DNA from: Pectinophora gossypiella
Taxonomy: Eukaryota > Arthropoda > Insecta > Lepidoptera > Gelechiidae
Direction: 5' to 3'
Assembly: GCF_024362695.1 (NCBI RefSeq)
Contig: NC_065421.1
Coordinates: 9,796,598 to 9,860,597, forward strand
DNA length: 64,000 nucleotides
Within the stretch, counting starts at the first letter, position 1; each line of letters starts with the position of its first letter. Below, piece by piece: positions 54,523 through 64,000 of the stretch. Under the pieces are notes generated by a model that was not told the origin of the DNA, did not search any database, and worked only from the letters and a program-made list of their open reading frames with translations. Made by a program: the position numbers and the translations under genes.

Positions 54523-57500
54523 GCCTATCACAGATCAATGAAACAGTGTTATGTTGTATCCACTCGTAGTAAGTGGACAGGTTGGTATATATAGTGACGT
54601 AAGGAATAGGTGTCATGTGATAAGACACTATACCAATTTGTTGTAGTTCTCCTATGATAAGACCGCCACCGGAGTCTCCTCTGAAAAATAAAAGAACAGA
54701 GATGCCTTGTCAATGTAATTAGGCGAAATATACAATACAAATATACTTTATTGGACACAACATACAAAACAAGTTTTACATACATGGACGAAAGATACAG
54801 TAAAATCTGGCGGCCTTATTGGTAAGCAGCAATTTCTACCAGGAAACCAGTGGCAAGAAAACATTTATCACAATTTGGTCCGGGACGGTGAACATCTTGT
54901 ATAAAATAAACAACTACCTACTTACTAACATAAAATTAATGAAATATCATTTCCGAAAGAAGGATTTTCTTTTTGTATAACTGTTACCTAAGTATGTATG
55001 AAAGAGAATGTAAACTTTAACACCTTTTTAACCTGTCTTTGTGAGCACCTACGTATGTGCCTAAAACTACTTGTAGCTTCTGAGATTTTGTGATGAGTAA
55101 GTCAGCCAGACGGAGACCTTTAGTTTTTATAATAAGTAAATAAGTAGATGTAATCTTACATAGCAGGATGGCTCGATTTTCTAGCACTGGTAGCGCACAT
55201 CATCCCTTTTAATATTTGACTTTTACACTCGTGTGATGGAAGGATTATCTGCTTTGTTCTTTTCAATTTATGTGTTGTGCCTCCATATTTCTGTCAAAAA
55301 ATAAAAATTTTCTTCATAGTATAAATATTATTTTAAAATTGACGTGTTTTATTTTTATGCTTGTCGATTACCTTTCGGCGAATAAAAAAATTACAGATAA
55401 GTGTGCCTTAAAATAAAATTAGATGGTGTCTACAGGAATTAGCACGATGGAAAAAAATTTGGACCCAACTGAACCGGTGTAGGACCAACCATGGAAAGTC
55501 AAACCATCACCTACATTAATGGGGCTTAAAGGAGTGGCCATACTGTGAATGTGGTCACCCGGATCAAACCATATCTCTCTCCTGGCATAGCCGAGCTGCA
55601 TTGCCTGACGGATGCCGCACAGATTTTAGGGGAGCTTAAACTGGATATATGATCAGAAATCAGAATCATTTATTCAACGTAATTATCATGGATAAACTTG
55701 TTGAAGGTCAATGTAACATTTTTGAATTTACGTCATTTCGCCAGGTGTTATGGCTGAGGAGAAGAAATGACAAGAAACTGCAACAGCAACACATCTTTTA
55801 AAAACCAATGAGGATATACATTACAAGTTATTTAATAACTAGAGGAACACATTCAATACCAGACATTTTTATCATTTAGGTAGTCATTAATCTTGTAATA
55901 AGCTTTTTTACATAAAGTAAGCTTCACATGAGCTTTAAATTTATTTTCTGACAAAATTAAAATATTATCTGGTATTTTATTGTAAAAACGTATACATAAC
56001 CCCAAAAAAGATGAATTTAATTTACTTAATCTAGAATTTTGAATAGCAATTTTATGTTTATTTCTTGTATTGTAAGTATGCCTTTCACAGTTTCTCGGAA
56101 GGAGAGATACATTTTTACGTACATACATAAGGATGTGAGGATATTTTATTTTTGTCAGCCATACGCAATAATAATAAGCACGATTATGTATTTAAACTTA
56201 CGTCGACATCACCCCATCCAGAGACATAACCGATGCTGTCATTGGGAAATGATTGCACGATCATGATCCTCTGTATTCCATCACCTAAAGGAAAAGGTCG
56301 TTCCAGTAGCAACAAGCCAATATCAGCGTAGTTCGTCGTCTTGTCGAATTCACCGTGCATCAAATATTTCCTGATTTTTCTTATGACAAATACCTGAAAT
56401 TTCGGAAAATTATCACATCATCATCCCTAATTTATGAGCCACGCTCTTGTCTGTGTAGCATTCTCCATTATTTTCTATCAAAGACCAATTCCTTCATTTC
56501 CTTATAAGACACGACGTTCGCGTTCTCTTTAATCTGTTCCAGGTAAGCTCTTCTTGTTCTTCCCCTTCCTCTTTTTCCTTATAGCTTCCCTTCTATGATG
56601 TTTATTCTGTGTTGTTGATGCGGAAAATGATAAGTAGGCAATAAAGTATATTACACTCCGCTACAGCATACACACATACATAAACTCATACCTTTACTCC
56701 CTAAAGGGGTGGGTAGAGCCACGAGTAATCAAAGACAACTTGCAGCCACTGTTGATATGAAGTCCCAAGATTCGTTCCGCTTTGCTATCAGAAACTTCTT
56801 CTTCTTCTGTCGTGTGGGTTGTGAGTTGAAATACCAACGTCGTCAACCCTGGTGTCAGGGTTACTATTGAGCCGCCAAAGGCCCCTAACATGGCTCATGT
56901 AACGACTACTTACTTACATCAGTAAGTAGTAACCGAGGTTAAAGTGCCTTCCGAAGAATCAAAATCAAAATGTATTTTCCTGATAAATAGGAATACGTAA
57001 ATGCAGAAGTACATCATCACCATTATTTTAATTTCGCTCTTGTCGGTGTAGCATTCTCCATGCGACATTTTTAGGGAAAAATAGGGCAGTGGTTTCCCTC
57101 TTGCCTGCCGCCCCGCAGTACTCTGTCTGACGCGAGTGGGATGGCGCCCAGAGTAGTCTATATAAGTGTAGTTTCTATAGATAGTAGAGGCAGAAGTATA
57201 CTACTTATCTTTCTATGAAGGGGTCAAGTTGCAAACGATTTCGAAAGGTGACAATGACAGTGATATAATGAATGGCTTTAACATGCCATGCCAATCCTAT
57301 TATATTTTTAACACAGCCACTGTCGTTTCTCGTAATAATTAATTAAAAGCAACTAGCTAAGGCAGAATAATCAAGCTATATTTGGCGGTGTGTAGTTTAT
57401 TCTAAACAATGATGGCGTTGTCGAGATTTGACGTGATATCTAATTACCTATTTTCTCATTACTCGGGTACATCATCATCTCCCTAGCGTTATCCCGTTTT

Positions 57501-58113
57501 TCACAGGGTTTTTTACAGAAGCGACTTTCTGTCTGACCTTCCAACTTGCGAAGGAAAAACCAGCCCAATATAGGTTAGGCCAAATACCTCCGAAATTCAT
57601 TTGTCGGGTATGTGGGTTACCTCGCAATGTTTTCCTTCGCCGCTGAACACGTGATAATCATTTACGATCCAAACATGAATTCGAAAACAAATTCGACAAT
57701 CATTGGCACAGGCCTAAGCCTGTGCTGGGATTCGAACCTGCGACCTCAAATTGAGAGTCAAGCTTTACTCGGGTACATAATTATTCAAAAATATAATCAA
57801 TCACTTATAACAATAAAAAGATCGTTACCTGGTACATATCAGGGTGCCCTGCAAAAGCCTCCATTTTACAACCCGGGCAATAGGGAAAGCAGTGGGCAGC
57901 TGTCAGCAAAATCCGTTGATTAAGAACAGATGAACCGCAGATCCAACTCTTCTTAACATCGACATTTCTTGCACACAAATATACTGCATGTGGGTCCTGT
58001 CCAAATTTCGAATACTTTCCTCCAAATACACGAAACACCATACTACTATCTCCTTCTATATAAACGAAAATACATGAAATGCAAACTATGAAAACCAAGC
58101 TCATGAATACCAT
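54509..58113 (-). CDS. Serine protease D (S1 chymotrypsin fold, secreted zymogen)
   Basis: Minus-strand exons: 58,113-57,829, 56,393-56,202, 55,290-55,160, 54,680-54,509; phases 0, 0, 2; 259 residues. An in-frame ATG at 58,128 is five codons upstream; I chose the inner one for its stronger signal peptide. The propeptide ends Arg28, mature start VFGG. The triad is His74 (LLTAAHC), Asp119 (YADIGL) and Ser206 (GDSGGG). Exon 3 has HECKSQ and MMCATS (Cys168/182). SHPAI precedes GDSGG: Ala at 191, Pro at 190, His at 189; no Cys220. Extra cysteines: VYLCAR, FPYCPGC and LICDRP. The only gene of the five on the minus strand, it is head-to-head with E. The last codons (Ile-His-stop) lie in the terminal repeat of the neighbouring foldback element. 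Intron 2 holds a LINE remnant and a half MITE. Confidence 0.9.
54725..54850 (-). repeat. LINE 3'-end fragment, intron 3 of gene D
   Basis: ATACAATACAAATATACTTT, ATTGGACACAACATACAAAA, GGCGGCCTTATTGGTAAGCA. Confidence 0.55.
55330..55446 (+). repeat. MITE family 2, right half, intron 2 of gene D
   Basis: AAAATTGACGTGTTTTATTT, CTTGTCGATTACCTTTCGGC and TAAAATTAGATGGTGTCTAC then AGGAATTAGCACG. Confidence 0.6.
55447..55639 (-). other. Unidentified open stretch in intron 2 of gene D
   Basis: The minus strand is open for about 60 codons (MQLGYARREIWFDPGDHIHS) and looks like repeat-derived sequence; no homolog or splice site pattern supports an exon. Confidence 0.3.
55640..56150 (-). mobile_element. 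LINE C-terminal fragment (family e), intron 2 of gene D... intron 1 side
   Basis: Lies between exons 2 and 3 of gene D. The minus strand is open for 91 codons: RNCERHTYNTRNKHKIAIQN, SFLGLCIRFYNKIPDNIL, KFKAHVKLTLCKKAYYKIND. This is the common C-terminal motif set of a lepidopteran non-LTR retrotransposon, followed by its 3' UTR with AAGAAACTGCAACAGCAACA in the plus-strand reading. A decayed second copy is at 48,690-49,200. Confidence 0.75.
56420..56600 (-). mobile_element. LINE fragment (family c), intron 1 of gene D
   Basis: GAGCCACGCTCTTGTCTGTG, CAAAGACCAATTCCTTCATT and ACACGACGTTCGCGTTCTCT are close to 17,795-17,890. A tip of the same family is at 57,025-57,065. Confidence 0.7.
56690..56960 (-). 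mobile_element. Dispersed repeat followed by SINE-1 tail, intron 1 of gene D
   Basis: 56,690-56,775 matches 35,160-35,250 (GGGGTGGGTAGAGCCACGAG). 56,797-56,960 is SINE-1 on the minus strand (TTCTGTCGTGTGGGTTGTGA to AAAGTGCCTTCCGAAGAA), with the head missing. Confidence 0.7.
56961..57477. other. Intron 1 of gene D, unrecognised
   Basis: Apart from a short LINE tip at 57,025-57,065, no recognised feature. Confidence 0.35.
57478..57770 (-). mobile_element. SINE-4, near-complete, intron 1 of gene D
   Basis: GCGTTATCCCGTTTTTCACA, CTGACCTTCCAACTTGCGAA, CCAGCCCAATATAGGTTAGG, ATGTTTTCCTTCGCCGCTGA and CTGGGATTCGAACCTGCGAC; the B box reads on the minus strand. Confidence 0.75.
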
Positions 58114-58620
58114 ATCTCTGCAACACACAAAGCTAATGTGGTTATTTATCGAGGACCGTCTAAAGCATTCCTATTTGTGTTTATGATCATTAAACTGCAA
58201 TGAACACGCTGCGCGTGCGACGAATTTTATTGCATTGATTTTACGTCAATTTTTATTATACATAATTCTGTTACTTATTACGAAATTAGGTAAAAAAAAG
58301 CGTTGCAACTTCATGACGGAAGTGTGTAACTTCATGTTAGTTTTCAATTAAATTAATTTATCTTCTTTATTCGTAACTAACTCCTATAGGTAAATTTAAT
58401 TATCATCTCCCATAATATATGTCGCCAACATTTGAGCAGAAGCATCATTTGACTTTTGGGTCATCAGAATGTCGCTATTAATTTTAAACAAAAAATAATT
58501 AAAAACCCCTCGGTCTCAAAATTTCCAATTTATCGAGTGAAGTCATAAATGAAATGGACTATAAAATCACAGCAACCATGATTACCAATTACTTATCCAA
58601 TACGTCCAAACTTCAGAAAC
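58114..58620. promoter_or_regulatory. Divergent promoter region of genes D and E
   Basis: 507 bp separate the start codons. On the plus strand TATAAAA at 58,560-58,566 lies 55-60 bp before the ATG of E. An out-of-frame ATG at 58,578 would be upstream of a start site placed about 30 nt after that TATA box. For D, minus-strand AATAAAAT near 58,230 is followed about 35 nt later by TTGCAGTTT, a weak TATA/initiator arrangement. Confidence 0.4.
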
Positions 58621-61600
58621 ATGGCATCATTCATATATATCATAGTTATTTTTGTAATATTAGCCGCGATCAATTCTAGTAGTGGTGAGTTGGAAGGGAG
58701 AATAGTGGATGGAAGTGTATCCCGTATAAAAGACTACCCCCATTCCATTTTCTTGGCCATTACCAAGCCGAAAAGATGGACGTGTGGTGCTTCAATACTG
58801 AACCAAGACATCCTTCTCACTGCCGGCCACTGCACGTACAACCTCAAAGGAAAAACTTACAACATCGATGTTTTTGCTGGACACGAAAATTACAGAAAAG
58901 TTAGTACCTATTTATAACCATATTTTTTAATACTTAAAATATTTGGCTTAATTTATATTATTTCATATTTAAATAATTCGAGATTAAATTCAAAGTATCC
59001 CAACCCTATGAAAAATGTCAATGTCACACTGACAGCACTGACATTAGGGCGCCATATTTGATAATTAGTACCTAGTTGTCACCACACCACGTAAGAAGTC
59101 CCTTGACCGTGGCGCTAGCATCGATGACTTGTTGAGTTAGTTGAAGAACCTTTTTCACTCCTTTTTGAAGAGCTCCATATCATAGCGCAGTGGGAAATCC
59201 TCGGAGAATCCTTCGTCTATAGTCGCTGTCGTTACCGCTGCCACTTGATTTATCCACTCCCAGCTTGTCCCTGGGTCCAATTGGGTAGTTTCTTAGATCA
59301 AAGATAGATTATGCAATTCTGATTAATACTTACTCGTAATAATGACAGATCTAAAACTGACGAAAAACGTCTTCTTTTTTCTGTTGAACCTATTTATGAA
59401 TTTTATTAAAGAAAATTGTAATAAAATTTTAAAAATTGTAGTAAAGTGTGACATTTTGTCATTTTTTCTATGACGTCTCAGGTTGCTATTTCATACAAAT
59501 TCCATAATAATTTCGTATTTCGACGTTTAGAAAAAAGTAACTGATTTGAATAGTTGGAAACTACCCTATTGTACAAAATTTTATCCTTAGATACTTATAC
59601 CCATCTAAGAGTTGATTTCTAAAAACACAGATGTAAATTCTTTATTTCTAATTATGAAGCTAAATACCGATTTTAAGGAAAGCTACGAATAAATAATTAA
59701 AAGAAACGTTGTCACGTTATAACTTAAAGATAATTAAATACCAAAGAAAGCGGGGCTAAAAATAAGTACCACTCCATGCTACGAGTATAAGAGCGCTTAC
59801 ACACTGCGAGTTTTTACAACGCGATTGTAATGGTACAAACGCGGTTTAGCATCGATACAAACGCGATACAGCATCGATGCAACCCCTTTAAGGTCATGGC
59901 GCACACGTGTATTTCGATAAGTCATTCGTTGAAAACTAGTGCGTGACGACTCCGATTGGAATAGTTTTAATCTCAGTGTATTATTGCTTTTAATTAAAAA
60001 GTATCGATACAGATAGTGTAAATACTGGCGTTTGTATTGATGCATAAACGCAGCTGTAGCGATGCCCGTGCGTATACGCTGTCGTAGTTTGTAAGTTGTG
60101 TGTATTTTCTTCTTTGGCGTCAATAAATTCATTTAGTTTAAACATCTCCCGTGTTTATCAAGTGGTTCGAAAGTCAAACGGATTTTAAAATACCGTCGCC
60201 ATTTTCTACAGGTAAGATTAAGTTTTTATTTCAATTTCACAGTTCAATTTTACCCGAGTACACTCTTTTTTAAATTCTAGTTCCTTCTGTAATTCATATC
60301 CATAGTCGTCTGAAGACAACTTGAAGCCACATTTTAATTTGGGTATTTGAGTGATAAGATGGGTATGATGAACCTTATGGTGACAGTAGCCTATCACGCT
60401 GGAGAGTACATAATAATATCAAAATTCGATACAAATTATTAGTTTTCATATTTAATAATAACAGTTTCTTCCGTTTTCCGCTTTTAAAATGTTTTACACG
60501 CCCAGTTCAGTACCGCTCTTAACAGTCTATGTAAGCGAACTATGTTTCTTTCCAATTATTTATTCGTAGTAAATGCAAGTCATCTCCTATTCCACATTAT
60601 CTAGGTAGGATCCCACTAATTTGTTGCGCGTAATTCACTACGCGCTTGTACTTGAGCGGGATCGGAGCGTACGAAACAATAATTTCTGTCACTGTATTGA
60701 TTTCAATAGAACTACATTCACCAGATCGGTATTTATTTGCAGAACATCATCATAGGGTAGATTTTCGAACACCGGTGGTCAAGTTTTTCACAGGATTCGC
60801 TTACTTAAACTGAAGACCTGACAGGTCTGGTATTTTATAGAAGCGACTGCATTTCTGACTTTCCAACCCGCGAAGGGAAAACCGCAGTTCAATACAATTA
60901 CCTTTAACGCAAAATATCCCAAAATCTTTGGTATTTTTGCAAATATCCAGTTGGAACTTACGTAAATTTATGACATACATGAATTCTGACTAGATATTTG
61001 CACAAAGACAAAAGTTTATACGATATTTTTGCATTCACGGTAACGATATTGATTGACGGTGTTCGAAGAACTACCCCATAGCAATTTGTAAATGCCGAAA
61101 CTCTGCACGCAACGTTCAATCCGATGTCGCTCAAGTGAACACGCAGCTTTAGCGGTTTCTCGTAATTTCAGAGTATTACATTGAGGCGCATAAAAAAATT
61201 TATACTACACGAAGATTACGACGATGACACTTGTGAAAATGACATATCGCTGGTATTCGTTAATAATCCCCTTCCACTGGGAAATACTGTTAAAAGAGTT
61301 GTAATCAGTCCATCATTTCCCTCGAGCAAGATCGCTTCGATAGCCGGCTGGGGAATAACCAGCGTAAGTAATCAGCGTTAGTCATATCACAGATCATATA
61401 ATACTAACGTCATATCAATTATCGTGAAATTAATTCCAAATAATCAAAGCAGTATGTCATTGTCAAAACTGGAATATTACGAAGGTATAGAATTTTATAA
61501 TACGCAATATTTGAGGAGCTCGGTGGCGCTCGGTCTGCGATTGTTGAAGTTAGGCTGGTCTTAGGATGGGTGACCACAAAAAAAAGTTTTCATTTCGAGC

Positions 61601-63886
61601 TCCTCCGTGCTTCGGAAGGCACGTTAGGCCGTTGGTCCCGGCTGCATTAGCAGTCGTTAACAAACATCAATCCGCACTGCCGCCGCCGCCCATCTCCCTA
61701 TCCATCCATGTGCCCCAGCAGTGGGGACGTTAATGGGCTGATGATGATTTGCTGGTCCAAGGAAATACTGATAGGGGGAAATAATGAAAAGGTCACATCC
61801 AAACAATTCATCTAAAATAGCAATATTGCAATTTGATATTTGCGCCTATTAAATTAAGTGATCAATGCAAACAAATGTCAAACAGATGAGACGAATGTCA
61901 AACAGGGGGGTAAGAGAATCTAATCAGGGGGGTTCCCCTGATTAATGGCTTTATATTATTCAGGTTTTGACACTTAGTGAATTTCCTCACAGCTCGATAC
62001 GATATCGCACTGATATCTGAGCATGCTGTCAGGAATATCGACAGATCGTACGACGTATTTAGGGATCGTCCATATATACTTACGTATTTATTGTTAGTCG
62101 ATGCAATTCTATATCGAATCGCGCTGTGAGCGTCACTTATGCACTACAAAATATCTTTCATTAATTTGACAGGATGTCACAAACACCCCGACTATTTTCC
62201 TGCACCACTCTAATCAGAAATTATTACCGTCAAATGAGTGTTCAGAAATCAAGAATTTGGCCCCCAGTGTATATTGTGCCAAAAGTCACGGAGGTCGGCC
62301 CTCACGGTAAGCCATCTAAACGTCGACACACTCCGGACAATGCATACAAAAATCTGGCTTTTACAAAGATATGCAGTGTGTGCTTAGCCCGTGCATGCGA
62401 GCGAGACAGACAGTCCATGCAGCCTTCACTCCTTACGTCTTAAATAGCCTAAAGTCAATATGCATTCTATGACTTCCATGACCATGACTTTCATATTCAA
62501 CCAAGTACCTTATGAATTTGATTCAATTACTATGTATCTTACCTATTTCATTGTTCAACCCAAATACACACCAAACACCAATACCACGTCCGTGACCCGG
62601 ACACTTCATACAAAACATCTCGTTTTACACAGACTACAGATTGATGTTACCGTACACGCGCGTCTGTGTGTGTGACGTCTGAGGCCCATACGATTCAAGA
62701 CTAAAGTAAGACCTTTTGGGGTGAGGTAAACCTAGCTCAGCCGCTGGTGGGGAGTGGAGAGTTGCCGTTCTATACGTAGTATTATTTCTTATTCTATACC
62801 AACACTTAATACTTTGAACTAACATCTCTGCTGAATTAGGAGCTAAGAAAAGCAAATAGGCAATTCGATCATTCGTGCTGTCTGTCATCCCGGACTTGTC
62901 GTAATAATCGATTAAATCAAATCAATTCAAATATACTTTATTGCACACAAAACAGGGGGGTTAAAATGGCCACATCGAAGCAATTCATCTAAGAAAGCAA
63001 TATTGCCATTTGACATTTGTTTGCATTGCGCACCTACTTTTATATGCTTACTTTTAGATGAATTGCTTCGATGTGGCCATTTTAACTCTCCTGAACATAC
63101 AAAAAATTATACAACAACTTTAATACGCTGTCTTATTACACTACAATTTCTTCAATAATGGATTATGTCCTCTCCAACTTGATGGTTTATAGATTAACAT
63201 AGTATAAATAAATGCTTTATAAAATATATTGGTGATACCGTTCATCATAAGATGGAACAAACGTGCTTCGGATATATAAGTATCAGCATGCAGCCAAGTA
63301 GTTAATGCCATTTGCGGTGAATTTACAATAAGTCATTTCTGAATAATTTGTACGCGTTGGCACGTCTAACTAAATTACCATTACACGTTAAACATCTTCC
63401 TCGTCACATAAGTCAGCTGAAAGAAATCTCTTTATTTAAAATATCAACTCTTACCCAAAGGTTGCCTGGAAGAAATTGCTGCATGAGCAATAAGGCTGCC
63501 TGTTGTGCTTTTCTGTATATGTTGTCCTTATCTCTGTATTTTGTGTCCATTGTGCTCAATAAAGTATTTTATCTATCTAACTCTTCGCAAGGTGAGCTTA
63601 TCAGCTTACCTGTATGGTCTGTTTTCTTTATATGTTCCTTATGTTTGTTTTGTTTTATACAAACTAATAATTTAAAAAAAGATTCAGTGTCTGTACATGA
63701 TAAACTTGTCCATTTTTTTGCAGTGGTGATTCGGGCAGCGCTCTGATGATACAATACCAACAAATAGGACTCGTGTCCTTTACCATGGAATCGGATCTGA
63801 ACGTTGTATTTTACTCCAACATATCATATTTCATCAAGTGGATAAGCAACGCGGCAAGAAATAAATTCTGTTCATCGATTATATGA
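58621..63886 (+). CDS. Serine protease E (S1 chymotrypsin fold, secreted zymogen)
   Basis: Exons: 58,621-58,899, 61,172-61,363, 62,173-62,306, 63,724-63,886; phases 0, 0, 2; 255 residues. Signal peptide about 1-22; propeptide ends EGR27, mature start IVDG. The triad is His70, Asp117 (ENDISL) and Ser205. The histidine motif is TAGHC instead of TAAHC, and the serine motif is GDSGSA, so two positions next to catalytic residues are altered. Exon 3 has NECSEI and VYCAKS (Cys168/182). GRPSR precedes GDSG: Ser at 191, Pro at 190, Arg at 189; no Cys220. Extra cysteines: DTCEND and NKFCSS. It lacks the extra N-terminal-strand cysteine seen in A-D. Intron 1 is the longest of the cluster (2.3 kb). The first exon contains the conserved GHENY also seen in C. 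Confidence 0.88.
59275..59575 (-). repeat. MITE family 4, intron 1 of gene E
   Basis: AATTGGGTAGTTTCTTAGAT to TAGTTGGAAACTACCCTA, inverse termini; interior as at 51,903. Confidence 0.7.
59576..61171. other. Intron 1 of gene E, mostly unrecognised
   Basis: 59,790-60,130 is richer in CG and ATCGAT motifs and open on the minus strand without a domain. 60,310-60,400 is a dispersed-repeat piece (GACAACTTGAAGCCACATTT). 60,800-60,900 is a SINE-4 fragment on the minus strand (CTGACAGGTCTGGTATTTTA). Confidence 0.4.
61490..61752 (+). mobile_element. 5S-rRNA-derived SINE, intron 2 of gene E
   Basis: GAGGAGCTCGGTGGCGCTCG, GATTGTTGAAGTTA, GGATGGGTGACC (61,564-61,575), the core GCTTCGGAAGGCACGTTAGG and a tail ending GGGGACGTTAATGGGCTGAT then GATGATT. 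Compared with 4,908-5,225 it has lost part of the 5S-like head. Confidence 0.8.
61790..62100. repeat. MITE family 5 scrap, then unrecognised DNA
   Basis: 61,790-61,850 has CACATCCAAACAATTCATCT and GCAATATTGCAATTTGATAT. Near 61,915-61,950 is a small palindrome TCAGGGGGGTTCCCCTGA. The rest is not recognised. Confidence 0.45.
62595..62800 (-). repeat. URep-2, intron 3 of gene E
   Basis: CGTTTTACACAGACTACAGA, CGTACACGCGCGTCTGTGTG, GGTGAGGTAAACCTAGCTCA and GGTGGGGAGTGGAGAGTTGC are the inverse of 40,010-40,195. Confidence 0.65.
62925..63120. mobile_element. MITE family 5 inserted in a LINE 3' end
   Basis: The LINE 3' end (CAAATATACTTTATTGCACA) is interrupted at about 62,955 by a complete family 5 MITE. 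That MITE runs from GGTTAAAATGGCCACATCGA to TCGATGTGGCCATTTTAACT (63,093), and its arms are inverse over about 45 bp. Confidence 0.7.
63293..63335 (-). repeat. URep-1 scrap
   Basis: CAAGTAGTTAATGCCATTTG then ATTTACAATAAGTCA. Confidence 0.5.
63461..63580 (+). repeat. LINE/SINE 3' end with CTAT, intron 3 of gene E
   Basis: AAAGGTTGCCTGGAAGAAAT, GCATGAGCAATAAGGCTGCC and GTGCTCAATAAAGTATTTTA then CTATCTA. It contains a polyadenylation signal in the sense orientation 150 bp before exon 4. Confidence 0.7.
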
Positions 63887-63959
63887 CAACGGTGCCAGTA
63901 AAGAGAGGAGTTCCTGTCTGATACGTGTTTCATTTAATGACGGGTTTTCACGACATATT

Positions 63960-64000
63960 AGTTTTTTCCAGCGCTTATCGCTATCGACCCACTAGGGTCA
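63960..64000 (-). repeat. URep-1, cut by window end
   Basis: CAGCGCTTATCGCTATCGAC then CCACTAGGGTCA is the inverse of 780-815. Confidence 0.65.

Noticed and set aside
58578..58722. Upstream ATG before protease E
   Set aside because: It is out of frame and lies close to the TATA box, probably upstream of the transcription start.
59797..60132. Minus-strand open frame of 111 codons in intron 1 of gene E
   Set aside because: No domain or repeat identity, and composition suggests a CG-rich transposon-like patch.
62174..62443. Open frame of 89 codons covering exon 3 of protease E
   Set aside because: The exon is read in another frame (starting GAT GTC ACA), which gives the conserved Cys pair and correct phases.
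63348..63746. Open frame of 132 codons before exon 4 of gene E
   Set aside because: It reads through the repeat 3' end at 63,461-63,580 and past the exon 4 acceptor in the wrong frame.

Overview
The window reads as nuclear DNA of a moth or butterfly (Lepidoptera). It is AT-rich, has split genes with GT-AG introns, and is packed with short interspersed elements (SINEs) and RTE-type LINE fragments of the kinds familiar from lepidopteran genomes. There is no bacterial-style gene packing, and I found no rRNA gene, functional tRNA gene or CRISPR array. The species cannot be fixed from the sequence alone.

Layout. Positions 1-35,700 hold almost only repeats: tRNA-headed SINEs, a 5S-rRNA-headed SINE, at least six families of inverted-repeat MITEs, RTE and other LINE 3' fragments, and a TTAA-flanked piggyBac-like element. 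At 35,701-35,856 (minus) lies one coding exon: the signal peptide and start of the prosegment of a PC2-type proprotein convertase (amontillado). It has a palindromic CRE site just upstream. The other exons should lie to the left, and I found none in the window, so its first intron appears to exceed 35 kb.

From 39,239 to 63,886 there is a cluster of five complete chymotrypsin-fold serine protease genes (S1 family), called A to E here. A (39,239-42,252, +), B (44,058-47,904, +), C (49,690-53,097, +), D (54,509-58,113, -) and E (58,621-63,886, +). I assembled each from four exons. All share the same intron positions and phases (0, 0, 2), and exon 2 is exactly 192 nt in every gene. Each encodes a secreted zymogen of 255-259 residues with a short propeptide ending in Arg, and an intact His-Asp-Ser triad. 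D and E are divergently arranged, with 507 bp between start codons. Introns are littered with SINEs and MITEs.

The most interesting point is the shared active-site remodelling. All five lack the cysteine normally just before the catalytic-serine loop (Cys191) and its partner (Cys220). All carry proline at the position equivalent to 190, and the residue at 189 is Tyr, Phe, Arg, His or Arg instead of the usual specificity residues. This looks like a lineage-specific protease group with a rebuilt S1 pocket. Other notable items are a foldback transposon whose terminal repeat supplies the stop codon of gene D, SINEs with different heads (tRNA or 5S rRNA) that share one central core, and tandem MITE pairs joined by a conserved spacer. 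Between A and B there is also a BEL/Pao gag-like reading frame that runs into a 17-nt minisatellite.
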